A DNA stretch of 64,000 bases from Protea cynaroides (Eukaryota > Streptophyta > Magnoliopsida > Proteales > Proteaceae). Under the pieces are notes generated by a model. The model was given only the letters and a program-made list of their open reading frames with translations, was not told the DNA's origin and made no database searches. Made by a program: the position numbers and the translations under genes. Each line of letters opens with the position of its first letter. Position 1 is the stretch's first letter. Shown one piece after another: positions 20,541-33,607 of the stretch. The stretch spans positions 35,132,873-35,196,872 of the forward strand of contig CM053265.1 of NCBI GenBank assembly GCA_028583415.1, written 5' to 3'.

Positions 20541-22812
20541 GACCCATGTCAATCTAACCCGGTCTTACCACCTTGAACCAGGTTTACCCATCATGGTTGA
20601 GTCAAATAGACCAAGGGCGTGAAGGAGATCGAGATCCCAGGTATCAAATTGACCCAAAAACACTTAATTTGAAGGGAGGGTCGCATACCCAGCTAAGCAG
20701 GGTCAGACCTCCCAAAGTAGAAAGTCAGACCCTCAATTTTGAAGGGAGGGTCAGACATCTTGAACCCTAGGGTCGACGGGATCATCGACCCTCCCATCGA
20801 CCCTCGGTTACCGTAAGAAATAGAAATTAGGAAATTTCCTAATTTTCGATTGGGATTCATTCCTAATCTCAATGGGACTTATTTAGGATGTTCCTACTCT
20901 ATTTAAAGGACGTTCGTAAGCCTCTTTCACTCCTTTTCACAACCCTAATTGAATTGAGAGAAAGAGAAGAGAAGGAAAAGAGGAAGAACAGAAGTAAGGA
21001 AGAAATTTAGCCAAAAGAGAAGAGTTGCAGAGAAGGAGTATTCTTCTCAGGTACGGAACTAATTTCAAGAGTTTCTACAGACCTTAGGTTAGATATTGAT
21101 GAGAGTGTGATCTCGGAGAAACACAAACCATCAACCCATGGTTAGGTTTTTATGGAAAACCATGGGGGATTACATGAAAGCTATCTAGGTGGATTATACA
21201 TGGTTTCACACCATGGAATGAATGTAGAATGGAATGTAGGAGCAAGCCATAGGATCCCAAGCACGAAGAATGGACTAAAAGAGGGAACTGGACCAAAGTG
21301 CACCGAGGGTCGCACCGAGGGTCGATGACCATCCGACCCTAGGTGATACTGACCATCGACCCTCAGTGTTCGGGAAGTTCAGAGTTTGGGGAGGGTCGCA
21401 CCCAGGGTCGATCATGACTACGACCCTACCTCCGACCCTCAGTTGACAGAATGGTTTTTAAATTGAGAATTAATTCTAATTAAATTTTATTGACTTTGTT
21501 AGGTCTTCTAGCCATATAATAACAATATAAAGGTGATTGTAATGCTTGGAAAAGTATCTATTAGCAAGCTAAGGTTAGGAAACGGAACTCTAAACTAATT
21601 GGTTAATAACAAACTGTTTTCTATTTTCTTGAGTCCAATGCCATGCTTGATTCTATGCGAATATGTTTGTAATGTGCATACAACATGTCATCTAATATTT
21701 CTATTACTTGTTTATGCATATTTACTTTATTGTTTATAACATGATGATGATGTTGATGATAGGAATAGGCATGTGATTGTATGTGTGCGGTTGGTGTACT
21801 TGATGCGAGCGAGTATCAGGGGAGGTGTGATGAGAACGTCAATAAACGTTAACCTTTGGTGGGTCTCAGCACTTTAGCTCTATCTCTAACTCAAGTCTTG
21901 TGCATTAGCATCGTCGTATCGCCATTACTTTAGCAGAACTATTATGTCGTAGAGTATCAGGGGAGGTGGTCTCGGTCCTTGTAGTCTCTGACTCTACCGG
22001 GGGGCCTTAGCTCTATCTCTATGGACATTCTGAGGGATGCTGGGGTGAGGCCTTGGATACACTGTTTGGCATTAGGATTGGTTAGTTGCAAGCCCAGTTT
22101 GCAAGCCCTCGCTAATAGGGGCTTACGTGTTGGTATGGTATTATATAGCAATAAACATTAACCTTTGTTGTATAATGTCATGATTAGGGTGGATGGGGAC
22201 GATGATAAACGTTAACCTTCGGGCGGACTTCCACATCCTGTGTATAGAGGCGGGGTCAGTAAACGTTAACCTTTGACCACCCAACCTTTCTATTGCGCAT
22301 TGCAAACTATAAACTAGACCAAAGATATGAATTGATTGCATGCATATGTATTGTTGCATTGTTTTGTCTACTCACTGAGCCGTGATGTGTGCTCACCCCT
22401 CGACGTCGAATATTTTTAGTTGATGATGCAGGTTATACGGTTGAAGATTATATGAATGCTCTAGCATACGGGAACGTGGCGGCGATGGAAGCTGAAGCTG
22501 AAGTAGATACACATGACTCCTCTTGCAAGTGCAACTCATGTGTATTCGATTAGATATTTTCTTAGGTTTCTTTATTTGAATTTAATAAAGACATGTATTT
22601 GATAATTATTTATGTCTCAGTTGATAAAGAATAATTTACTATTTAATATTTATATCACATTAGATTTTCAGTTTATTTTATTATAAGATTTTCGCTATTG
22701 TGTATGTACTCTGATTATGATTATGGATGTATGGGAGTTTAGATAACGCGGGGATAGCCTACTCGAGATCCTGGTTGAACCATTGGTTTGCTAAGAGTTC
22801 ATCACACCATTC
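20536..22812 (+). repeat. 3' LTR of element F, 3' end truncated
   Basis: It matches the 5' LTR until CACACCATTC at 22812; the last 27 or so bases (ending GGTGTGACA) are missing. It has an extra 27-base stretch near 20752-20778 relative to the 5' LTR. The donor-like site is at 21051 and the 45-codon frame at 22419-22553. Confidence 0.85.
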
Positions 22813-23668
22813 ATACAATATATCAAATATAGTGAAAAATTTTAAATATTGGCATTATGACGGCGTGATTGGCGAAAAGTTTCATTCCCACCCAAATCCT
22901 TGGACTAGAGGACTCACATATGTCATAAGCAATTATACAATGACCAATTTAGTAAGAACATGCTGTTAATTGAAACAAATTGAAGAAAATTTGAGAAATG
23001 GAAAAAATCCCGAAATTCTAGGTCAAAACATAAGCTTTCGATTGATTGACCCAAACCGACTGATGAAACCTAAATCTCTTAGAGGGCTTTTGTCCGTTGG
23101 GTGCCCAATAGCAAGGTTCATCAATAAAAATCAAATTTTTATGCATAAATAGAATTTAATTGGGAAAAGATCGAAATGGGCGATGAAAACCTAGAATGAA
23201 TTAATAAAAGAATAAATGGGAATGTGGAACTTTCCAAGGAGATAAGGACTCCGGAGGTTGATGGAAGAAACTTCACTCCAAGTGGATGGTCGGTATTGTA
23301 GCAACTCAGTAGAGGCGAGTTGAGTTCCAATAGAAGAAAAAAGAGAAATAAAGAAAATGGCTCGAAATCAGATTTTAAAAACCTGATTTGGTGTCATGTG
23401 GTCGTAGAATTCGACCAAAAATGCGACCCCATGATCGATCACAGGCTCTCGGTGAGCTGACAGGGTTCGTATGGTCGCATCCCTGTGGTCGTATATAGTG
23501 TGACCCCACCCTTCAACCCCATGATAAAAATGCCCTATTTTGACTGAATGACTTTAAAAATTGAATCTTTGCCTTGTTTATTTGGAAATTAACATGAGAT
23601 TAACGTATATTATGTTGGCCTCATATATTTCCTTGATTTTCAGACATTACCACTACCGAAAACAGGAA
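22813..23668 (+). other. Leader of element A, right of the F insertion
   Basis: It aligns to the region between the antisense gene start and gag in E and F (GACGGCGT near 22859, the GGGCTTTTG ... AATAAAAATCAAATTTTTA stretch near 23088). The first part, with the body of the antisense gene (about 1.3 kb), is missing. GTGGTCG/TCGACC words cluster at 23397-23515. The acceptor-like CTTGATTTTCAG ends at 23643, 25 bases before gag. No gene is seen. Confidence 0.6.
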
Positions 23669-24899
23669 ATGGCTGGCCAGAGAGTAAGTAGAAGGGGACA
23701 GAATGTTAACCCATCTCCACCACCTATGGAGATCAATGACAATGGAGCTCAGCAAGGACTAGAAGGAAATATTGGAACTCAATATGCTGCACCTCAGAAT
23801 GTTCAAACCCAAGCCAACCCAACCAACTTACCTGCACCACCTATGGATTTGGCTATGGTGGTGATGAATTTGACATAGCAAATGCAGCATATACAGTAAA
23901 TGCATGCCAACATGCAAGCGGCTATGGGGATTGCTTTTTCAGTTGCAAATACAACACCTTTACCTGCGAGACAAGCTAGTACGGTACCTGGTGGTAGCAA
24001 CACTGTACCCCAAGCACCGCAACGGGAGAACAACTAAGGTAACTATCAGTACCAGTCACCTATGTATGGGGCATATGCACCGTATCAGCTTGATCACTCC
24101 AGACTAATCGAGTGTTTCCTGAAGTTGAAGCCGAAGGAATTCACAGGCATACCATCAGATCCGTTGTAGCCAGCTCACTGGATCGATGAAATAGAAAGGA
24201 ACTTTATGATGATGACTATAAATGAAGAAGATAATGTATTATGTGCCACTTTATGCTAAAAGGTGATCCACACCATATGTGGAAATCTACTAAAAGTTAT
24301 CTATTAACAAAGCACGCCCAACTGACTTGGGTTATTTATAAAGAAGCTTTATTCGAGAAGTATTTTTCAAGGAGTTTTAGAGATCAAATGGAAAAGGAGT
24401 TTCTGAGTCTATATCAGGAACAGAACGCATATCAACAGTGTTATGAAGAACTATTTTTCTTTGCTCCCTCTAGCATGCAGGAGGAAAATACCAAAACCTG
24501 AAGGTTCGTCCTAGGACTTAGGGGAAGCATCCATGAGCATGTATTGGGACTGGAAAAGAAGATTTATAATGAAGCTGTACATATTGCTCGAGTACTGGAA
24601 TCGAGCCAGAGGGAAAGTTATTTTTCTTAGAACAGAGAGGCCCAATGGAAACTCATACAACGAAGGGAACCCAAAGACATTTATACCCTTACGTACTCAA
24701 GGCTTTAATGCTGCAGCCAAGACTACCCCAACAGCTCATCCTCAACAAAAGCAAAGTAATACTGGAGTTAAATCCTTCAACTGTGATCAAGTAAGACATT
24801 ATTCAAGGGAGTGTCTTAAGCCAAGAAAACAGATACAACAAGGAAAGGTTTAGGCAGCTACATCCGAGGATGTTGCCGCATCACCTGATGTGGTCACGA
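23669..24899 (+). pseudogene. Gag of element A, broken
   Basis: It starts MAGQRVSRRGQNVNPSPPP at 23669. Stops appear near 23876, 23895 and 24036; a frameshift lies near 24250; further stops are near 24500 and 24628. Recognisable blocks are LKLKPKEFTGIPSDPL, FMLKGDPHHMWKSTKSYL and EEFLSLYQ-like. The knuckle is FNCDQVRHYSREC, with the first cysteine position changed to F-N-C spacing, so probably not functional. It is more decayed than the Gag of E or F. Confidence 0.8.
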
Positions 24900-24968
24900 G
24901 TATGACCTGAACCTTTCATTTTGTACTACCTTGTGTGAGCATGTAGACTAAATTAAATCAAATCATAG
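24900..24968 (+). other. Intron-like insert between Gag and protease (A, 69 nt)
   Basis: GTATGACCTG ... GTAGACTAAATT ... AATCATAG. The GT and AG ends are kept although the exon-side CACAG before it has become CACGA. Removal joins DVVT to IVPINGLPATVLFDSGATHS. Confidence 0.6.
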
Positions 24969-25571
24969 GTATCGTACCTATTAATGGCTTACCCGCCACA
25001 GTACTCTTTGACTCTGGAGCTACTCATTCTTTTATATCTGTCTTTTTGAAAGAAGTTAAATCTACCCCTCAAACCTCTAGACTGCAAACTGCTTGTACGA
25101 TCACATATAGGATTGAAGTGGACCTAGACAAAGGTTTTGGACCATGTCCAGTTCTTATCAGCAAGAAGATTTTAGAGGCAACCTTAATCCAACTCAAGAT
25201 GGTAGACTTTGACGTTATCTTGGGAATGGATTGGTTACCTCGACACTCCGTAAATCTATTCTGTACGAAAAAGAAACTGACATTTAAAGACAAGGGAGGA
25301 GCAGAGTTTAGTTTTGTGGGAACCAAACTTCCCCGTAAACGAAAGCTCACCCTCTCTACATTGAAGGCTAGAAAATGCCTCGAGAAAGGAGGAATTGGGT
25401 ACTTAGTGTCCATGGTCGACCTCATCAGGGAAGCACCACGAATGGAAGATATTGAAGTTATGCGTGAGTTATAGATCTTATACCTGACTGAGTGACAGAG
25501 TTCGTTATAGATCTTATACCTGGAGCTGCAGCAATCTCTAAAGCACCTTATCGAATGGCTCCTACTGAACT
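24969..25571 (+). pseudogene. Pol of element A, N-terminal part (protease, start of RT)
   Basis: Protease has LFDSGATHSFIS and FDVILGMDWLPRHSVNL. A stop follows EVMREL near 25472; a short duplicated stretch (ATAGATCTTATACCTG at about 25482 and 25509) marks a local rearrangement. The frame continues to APTEL where element B enters; target duplication GAACT at 25567-25571. The rest of RT resumes at 53625. Confidence 0.85.
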
Positions 25572-27824
25572 TGTCACACACCAATTTCGCACAGAATGGG
25601 GTGATGAACTGCTAATAAACCAACGGTTCAACCAGGATCTCTAATAGCCTGTGTCCATTAAAAATAAAACCATACAGATCCACAACCATAATCAGAATAA
25701 ATACACAATAGCGGAAGTCTTATAATAAATGAACTGAGAAATCTAACTGTGATAACCATAATAAAATATCAAGTTATTGTTGTATCAACTGAGACATAAA
25801 TAAATAAAGTATCAATTACATTCCCTTAATAATTCAAACAAAAATCTAATCGAATACGCATGAGTTGCACTCGCATGAGGGATAATGCGTATCCATTAAG
25901 TCTTTGGCTTCCATTGCAGCAACACGCCCATACACAAGAGCACTCATATAATATTCGACAGTGGTACCTGCATCATTAACTAAAAATATTCGACATCGTG
26001 AGGGTGAGCACACATCATGGCTCAGTGAGCAAACAAAACAATGCAACAAACATATACATGCATTCAATTCATATCTTTGGTCTGGTAAATAAGTTTGCAA
26101 TGCGCTATAGAAAGGTTCGGTGGCCGCCTCGCCTCTATGCACAGGGTGTGGAGGCCCGCCCAAAGGCTAACGTTTATTGTCATCCCCATCCACCCTACCA
26201 TGGAATAGAGATAGAGCTAAAGTGCTGAGGCCCGACCTATGACACTTCCCCTGATACTCTACCCATACCAACACATAAGCCCCTACTAGCGAGGGCTTGC
26301 AAACTGGGCCCGCAACTAACCAATCCTAATGCCTATTAGTGTATCCAAGGCCTCACCCCAGCATCCCTCAATACGTCCATAGAGATAGGGCTAAGGCCCC
26401 CCTAGTAGAGTCAGAGACTACAGGTCCGAAACCACCTCCCCTCATACACTACAATGTAATAGTTCTGCTAAGGTAATGACTATACGACGATGTCAGTAGA
26501 CAAGACTTGAGTTAGAGATAGAGCTAGAGTCCTGACGCCTAGCCTATAACACTCCCCCTGATATTCGCTCGAATCTAGCACACCAACCACACACATACAT
26601 TCACATGCCTATTCCTATCATCATCATCATCATCATGTTATAAAAGATAATTTAAATATGCATGAACAGTAATAATAGAAACATTGGATGACATGTTGAA
26701 TGCACATAACAAACATAAACACATAGAATCAATCATGTCATTGGACTCAAGAAATAAAATAGTTTATTAGTATCCAATTAGTTTAGGTCTTGTTCCCTCA
26801 CCTTTGCTTGATTGTAGATCCTCCCTCAAGCTTGAAGAATCAACTTAATATCACTATTATATCACTAAAAGACCTAATCAAGTCGATATAATTTAATTAG
26901 AATTAATTATGATTTTAAAAAGGTTGCTGTTAACTGGGGGTCGATGCCAAGGTCGGATGTTCCATTAACCCTGGGTGCTACCACCCACATTCTGGACTTC
27001 CCAAACACTGGGGGTCGATGTTAGGGTCTGGTAGGGTCGATTCTCCATCGACCCCCCGTGCGACCCCCCATGGGTTTAGTCAAAATTTTCATCCTACAGT
27101 CCATTCCTTCGTGTTTGGGTCCTATGGCTTGCTTCTATAATCCATTCCATACATGTTCTATGGTTTAGAACCATAGTTTATTCACCTACATGGTTTTAAT
27201 AATCTCCCCCATGGTTTTCCATTGAAACCTAACCATGGGTGGATGATTTGGGTTTCTCCTAGATCATACCCTCTTCACTATCTATTCTAATGTCTTAAGA
27301 ATTACATGGAGATAGTATCCATACCTGAGAATTAGACTTGTTTCTCTGAAGCCTTCTCTTTGTTCTTCTTCTCCACTTTCCTTCTCCTTCTCTTCTCTTC
27401 TCTCAATCCAATTAGGGTTTTAAAAGGAGTGAAAGAGGTTTAGGGACGTCCTATTTATAGAGTAGAAACTTCCAAAATAATTTCCCTTGAGATTAGGAAA
27501 GAATCCCATTGCAATTTAGAAAGTTCACAATATACAGTTTCTGTCGGCAGACTGGGGGTCGATGAGGGGGTCGGAGATCCCGTCGACCCCTTGTTCTAAA
27601 TTGTCCGACCCCCGATTAGAAACTCAGGGTCTGACTTTCTATATTGGGGGGGTCCGACCCTGCCTAGCTGGGTATGCGACCCTCCCCCCTATTTTAGTGT
27701 TTTTGGGTCAGTTTAATACCTGGGATCGTCATCTCCTTCACGTACTTGGTCCATTTGGCTCGACCATGGTGGGTAGGCCTGGTTCAAGGTGGTAAGACCG
27801 GGTTAGTTCGATACGGGTCTTACA
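25572..27824 (-). repeat. 3' LTR of element B
   Basis: TGTAAGACCC at 27824 (minus) to TGTGTGACA-like end at 25572. TATA at 27459-27452 (minus). The 45-codon frame is at 25980-25846. CGACCC/GGGTCG clusters lie at 26935-27073 and 27548-27690. Only one AACGTT motif copy is seen, near 26163-26182. Confidence 0.9.
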
Positions 27825-30800
27825 ACTCCCCCCTACTTATAAAAATTTTGTCCTCAAAATTGTACATACCTTCCGAGTTGAATAAATGAGGATATTGCTT
27901 TCGCATAGCATTCTCTTCTTCCCATGTGATTTCTTCCATATCTCTACTTCACCAGGTGACCTTAACATAATAAATATCATGGTTGCGTAGTCGTTGAACC
28001 TTTCAACCAGTGATTTCAGTTGGTGCTACTTCAAATGTCAAATCTTCAGTCAAATCAGGTAGGTCTTTTGTCAAAACGTGCGTCGAATCCTTGACATACT
28101 TCTTCAATAAGGAAATATGAAATACGTCAGGCACACTTGACATAGATGGTGGTAGTGCTAACTGGTAAGCCATTTTTTCACGCTTAGCTAGAATCTCATA
28201 TGGCCTGACATATCTCGGACTTAATTTCCCCTTCTGTGCGAACCGTTTCAATCCTCGCATAGGCGATACTTGTAAGAATACTTTATCACCTACGATGAAT
28301 TCAAGGTCTCGGCGTCGAGTATCTGCATATTGCTTCTAAAGATTCTAAGTTGTTCTCACTCTTTCCTTTATAATGTCGACCACTCGACAAGTCTCTTCAA
28401 CAAATTCTGGTCCAACAATACTACGTTCCCGAACTTCATTCCAAAACAAAGGAGTTCGACACTTCCTTCCATACAGTGCTTCATAGGGTGACATCTGTAA
28501 AGTAGCCTGATAGCTATTGTTATAAGCGAACTCAATCAGTGGTAACTTTCCATCCCATGATCCTTTATAATCAATTACACATGCTCGAAGCATATCTTCT
28601 AGGATCTGAATTGTACACTCTGACTGTCCATTTGTCTGTGGATGGAATGCAATACTAAACTTTAATGTTGTACCCATAGCCTTTTGTAATCCTTCCCAAA
28701 ACTTTAAAGTAAATCGTGGATCTCTATCGGACACAATGCTTTCAGGTACACCGTGTAATCGCACAATATTATCCACATACAGCTTAGCTAACCTCTCAAG
28801 TGTATATTGAGGTCGTATAGGTATAAAGCAAGCTATTTTAGTCAGGCGGTCTACAATCACCCAAACTGCGTCAACTACTCGAGGAGTCAATGGTAATCCT
28901 GTGACGAAGTTCATAGTGATGCAGTCCCATTTCCATGCTGGTTCCGGTAACGGTTGTAACAGTCTGGCCGGTATTTGTCATTCAGTCTTGACTTTTTGAC
29001 AATTTAGGCATTGAAACACAAACTTGGCTACATCTGCTTTCATTCCTCTCCACCAATATAATTTCTTTATATCATGGTACATTTTGTACTTCCAGGATGT
29101 ATCGAATAGATGGTGGTATGAGCTTTTTTCATCAATCGATGTCTAATGTCCAAGCTTTCTGTTTCAGGTACTCATATTCTTCCTTTGTATTTCAGTACCT
29201 TCTCTTCGTCCAATGTGAACTCAGGTATGGTCCTACCTTTTTCAATGTCCTCTTGTACCATTCTTAGGTAAGGGTCTGATTTGATAGCTGTCTTTACTTC
29301 ATCAATTATACCCGGTATAATCTTCAATGCGACGAACATATTTGAAAATCGATGAATAAACCCTTGGTTGGCTGATCCATCTGGTGCATCTATCACAAAC
29401 TACTCATTACCGTGACTGAATACCTTCTTGGTAGTACACATTGCGGCAGTTGTGCTAACCTCTCCCTGAGATTATCATTGCCTTTCTACTCAACGCATCG
29501 GCTACTACATTAGCTTTCCCCGGATGATACTGGATATCACAATCATAGTCTTTCAATAATTCTAGCCATATTCTTTGTCTCATATTCAACTCCTTTTGAT
29601 TAAATAGGTAAGTAAGACTTTTATGGTCTGATTTAATCTGAAACTTCTCCCCATACAGATAATGTCTCCATATTTTGACAGCATGTACTACTGCCGCTAG
29701 TTCCAAATCATGAGTGGGATAGTTCTTCTCATTTGTCTTCAATTGTCTTGAGGCATAAGCAATTACTTGTTCTCCTTGCATAAGTACACATCCTAATCTC
29801 AGTCCTGACGCATCGGTGTACAAAATAAACTGCTGTCCTGGAATTGGAATGGTCAAGATTGGAGCTGATATCAATCTAGCCTTCAATGTTTGGAAACTCT
29901 TCTTGCATTTATCTGTCCAAACAAACTTCTTGCCCTTCTTAGTCAAGCTGGTGAGAGGTACGGTAATTCAGGAATAGTTTTCCATAAATCGTCGATAAGA
30001 CCCAGCTAGACCCAAGAAACTTCTAATTTCTGTAATGCTCTTCGGTGCTTCCCACTTTACAATAGCCTCGATCTTGCTAGGATCCACTTTAATTCCTTCC
30101 ACGGACACTACATGGCCTAGAAAAATGACTTACTTTAGCCAAAACTCACACTTTGTAAATTTGGCGTAGAGCTTCTCCTTCCGTAATCGCTGCAAAGTGG
30201 TATTTAGATTCTTAATATGAGTTTCCTCATCTTTGGAGTAGACCAATATATCATCGATGAATACAATAACCGATGTATCCAACATATCGTGGAATACCCG
30301 ATTCATAAGTTCCATAAAGGTTGCTGGTGCGTTCGTCAATCCAAAAGACATGACCAAAAATTCATAATGTCCATATCTGGTCCTGAATGCTGTCTTGGGA
30401 ATATAACCATCCATAATCTTCAACTGATGGTAGCCTGACCGAAGATCAATCTGGGAGAACACTTTTGCTCCTTGTAACTGATCGAACAAGTCATCGATCC
30501 GAGGCAATGGGTATCGATTCTTGATTGTCAGTTTATTTAGTTCTCGGTAGTCTATACACAAGAGAATGCTACCGTCCTTCTTCTTCATGAATAATACTGG
30601 CGCTCCCCATGGTGATATACTAGATCGAATGTAACCCTTGTACAACAGTTCTTGTAGTTGTAATTTCAATTCTTTTAGTTCAGTAGGAGCCATTCGATAA
30701 GGTGCTTTCGATACTGGTGTGGCTCCAGGTATAAGATCTATAACAAACTCTGTAGCTCGATCGGGTGGTAATCCTAGTAGTTCTTCAGGAAATACGTCTA

Positions 30801-31303
30801 GAAAGTCATGCACGACTTCAATATCTTCCATTCATGCTGCTTCCTTGGTAAGGTTGACCACAGATACTAAATACCCGACTGCCCCTATCTCAAGGCACTT
30901 CTTAGCCTTTAGCGCAGAGAGTATGAGCTTTCGTTTACGGGGAAGTTTGGTTCCCAAAAAACTGAACTCTGCTCCTTCTTTGTCTTTAAATGTCAGCTTT
31001 TTTTTGGCACACAATAGATTCGCAGAATGTCGAGCTAACCAGTCCATTCCCAAGATGACGTCAAAGTCTGCCATCTCAAGTTTAAGGTTGCATCCAAAGT
31101 CTTTTAATCAATAAGAACTGGACATGGTCCATAACCTTTTTCAAATTCCACTTCTAATCCCATAGGTGATCGTACAAGCAGTTTGTAGTCTAAGGATTTA
31201 AGGGGTAGATTTAGCTTATTTCCAAACGACACAAATATAAAAGAGTGACTAGCTCCTGAATCATAGAGTACTCTGGTGAGAATGCCAATAATAGGTACGA
31301 TAC
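27820..31303 (-). pseudogene. Pol of element B, broken
   Basis: From right to left: protease LYDSGASHSFIF (near 31260), MADFDVILGMDWLARHS, RT with VFIDDILVYSK (near 30265), RNase H LYTDASG (near 29830), integrase finger (near 29000), catalytic core MNFVTGLP ... ESIVSDRDPRF ... TNGQSECTIQ (28914-28345), and the chromodomain-like tail ending at a TAA that overlaps the LTR. Stops or frameshifts fall near 31090, 30832, 30130, 29970, 29450, 29400, 29160, 28930, 28340 and 28000. RT residues 30831-30130 remain open, including the first catalytic aspartate (SQIDLRSGY). Confidence 0.9.
27825..27838 (-). promoter_or_regulatory. Polypurine tract of B
   Basis: The minus strand reads AAGTAGGGGGGAGT directly before the 3' LTR. 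Confidence 0.85.
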
Positions 31304-31376
31304 CTGTGATTTGTTTTGGTTTAGTCAACATGCTCATACAATGTAATACAACTAACTACAAAAATTCAAGTCATAC
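31304..31376 (-). other. Intron-like insert between Gag and protease (B, 73 nt)
   Basis: Minus strand: GTATGACTTGA ... GTTGACTAAACC ... AAATCACAG. Flanking exon words TCACAG|GTAT occur at both ends as a 10-base direct repeat. Read through, Gag ends VTGMT and stop; removed, it joins DVVTG to IVPIIGILTRVLYDSG. Confidence 0.65.
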
Positions 31377-32642
31377 CTGTGACCACATCAGGCGATGTGG
31401 CAGCATCCTCAGATGTAACTGCGTAAACTCGTCCTTGATGTAGCTGCTTCTTTGGCTTAGGACATTCCCTTGCCATATGTCCCACTTGATTGCAGTTATA
31501 ACATTTCATCCCTTCAGTGGTTGGCTTTTGTTGTTGTGGGGTTGCGGGAGTAGTCTTGGCTGGAACATTAAAGCCTTGAGTACGGAAGGGTTTGAATATC
31601 TTGGTGTTCCCTCCATTGTAAGAATTCCCATTAGGCCTTTTTATTCTCCTATTTTGAGCAAGGTAGCTATCTTTCTGGCTCAACTCTACCACTCGAGCAA
31701 TTTGTGCAGCTTCATTATAGATTTTCTTTTTAAGTCCCAAAACAAGCTCGCGGATGCTTCCCCTAAGTCCTATGACGAACCTTCGGGTCTTTGTGTTTTC
31801 CTCTTGCATACTGGCGGGTGCAAAGAAGAACAGCTCTTCATAATGCTGTTGATATGCATCCACAGTATCTGCCCCTGATATAAACTCAGGAACTCTCTTT
31901 CCATAGAATCTCTGAAACTTCTAGGAAAGTACTTCTCAAAGAATGCCTCCTTATAAATATCCCAAGTCAGTTGGACATGCTTTGTTAATAAATATGTCTT
32001 AGTAGACCTCCACCAATGGTGTGCATCTCCTTTCAGCATAAAGGTGGCACACAATACTTTCTCTTCTTCATTCACTATCACCATCATAAAATTTCTTTCC
32101 ATCTCATCAACCCAGTGTGCCGGCCATAAGGGATCTACTGGCTTGCCGTTGAATACTTTGGGCTTTAGTTTCAGAAAACGCTCCACCAGTTTGGAGTGGT
32201 TTAGTTGCTGCGGGACATACGCCCCATACATAGGTGGTTGGTATTGATATCGACCTTGAGCTACCTCAGGATTTTGTACTTGAGCCTTCATAATGGGAGT
32301 CTGAGGTGCGTGGGGTGCTGTGTTACTTCCCCCTGGAGCTGTGCTTGCCTGTCCTACTAGCATTGGTGGTGTCTGTGCAGTTGGAAAAGTCATACCTATG
32401 GCAGCTTTCATAGTAGCCTGTGCATGTTGCATTTGCTGCAGTTGTTGGGCCAAGTTCAATACGACTGTAGCCAAGTCTGTAGGTGGAGCTGGCAGATTTG
32501 TAGGATTTGTCTACCCATTGATGACGGACGGTGCAGTGTTCGTATTCCCTTGTGTTTTTGGGTTTGTCTGGCTATCTTCCCTTACAGGTGGTGGTGGTGG
32601 GATAGAGTTACGACTTTGTCTGGTTACTCTGCGTCCAGCCAT
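31377..32642 (-). pseudogene. Gag of element B, nearly intact
   Basis: It starts MAGRRVTRQSRNSIPPPPP at 32642. One TAG lies near 32513 and one frameshift near 31868 (between SLYQGQ and DAYQQHYEEL). The domain reads FLKLKPKVFNGKPVDPLWPA ... FMLKGDAHHWWRSTKTYL; the knuckle CYNCNQVGHMAREC near 31505-31464 is complete. Ends EDAATSPDVVTG at the intron-like insert. Confidence 0.85.
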
Positions 32643-33607
32643 TAGCTAATCTGGTAGTGGGATTTCCTAAAAATCAATGAACACGTGAGACGATCATTAT
32701 ATACTTCATTCTCATATTTTAAACCACTAACAAATGCAAATTTCAAATTTTTTCAGATCAATCTGTCGAAAATGCTGTATTTTCACTACAGGGTCGATGG
32801 TGGGGGTCGATGGATGTGCGACCCTCAGTATGCGACCCTGAGGAATCACCAATTCCTCCCGAGAGCCGGGGGTCGATGGGGGGGGTCAGAGGATGTCCGA
32901 CCCAGGGTGCGACCCCTGGTTCTCTGTCAGATTACCGATAGCTGAGGGTCGATGCGGGGGTCGATGGGTGGGTCAATGGTTTTAGTCGAATTTTTCGACC
33001 CCCGGACTAAAAATCAGATTTTTAAGTTCTGATTCAGAGTCCATTTCCCATTATTTCTACTCCGCTTCGACTCGTCTCGTCCCTCTGAGTTGCTACATTG
33101 ACAACTCTGATCTGTTGGTGGTTTGTGCTTCTTGTTTCGACGTCTACACCTCCGCTACAGGCATATCTTCTACGTTTTCATTTTTTTAGGTTTCCTTACC
33201 TAGGTTTTTGCTCGTATATCTCATTTTCTTCAAATTAAACTTTTTCCAACAATAAAAATTCGATTTTTATTGGGGGCTTTTGTTGTTGGTAATTCAAGGA
33301 ATGAAAGCCCTCAAAAATATTTGAGTTTCATCGGTTGGTTATCGAGAAACTCAAAATTTACCCCTTTTTGCCCTAATTTGTCGAGATTTTGAATTTCTTA
33401 AAATTTCTTCCAATTCAATCTCATTAGCTAAAATTTCCAACTGTATGAGTCTTACATGATAGTCTAGGATCTATGTAAGTCCTCCTGCCCACGTGTATGG
33501 GTGAAAAGTGAGGCTTTTGACCAATTTATGTCGTTATAATGTCAAAATTTTTGGTTTTTCATCTCTACTAAGCCATTATTTGTTTTTCATTGTTATTTGC
33601 AGATACT
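32643..33607. other. Divergent leader between gag and antisense gene (B)
   Basis: The minus-strand acceptor-like TTGATTTTTAG lies at 32667, 25 bases before gag. GGGTCGA/TCGACCC words cluster at 32787-33003. The plus-strand acceptor-like TTGTTATTTGCAG ends at 33601, just before the antisense gene. No further gene is seen. Confidence 0.55.

Larger units (their letters stand above)
10992..22812 (+). mobile_element. Element F: Tekay-like LTR retrotransposon, nearly complete
   Basis: The order is 5' LTR, primer site, hairpin, antisense gene (minus), divergent leader, gag, intron-like insert, protease-RT-RNase H-integrase with chromodomain-like tail, polypurine tract, 3' LTR missing its last bases. 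The LTR pair differs at about 10 of the first 400 aligned bases plus one 27-base indel. The left flank CATAT (10987-10991) has only a weak counterpart (CATAC, 22812-22816) because the right end is damaged. Gag and pol carry stops and frameshifts, so it is non-autonomous. Confidence 0.9.
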
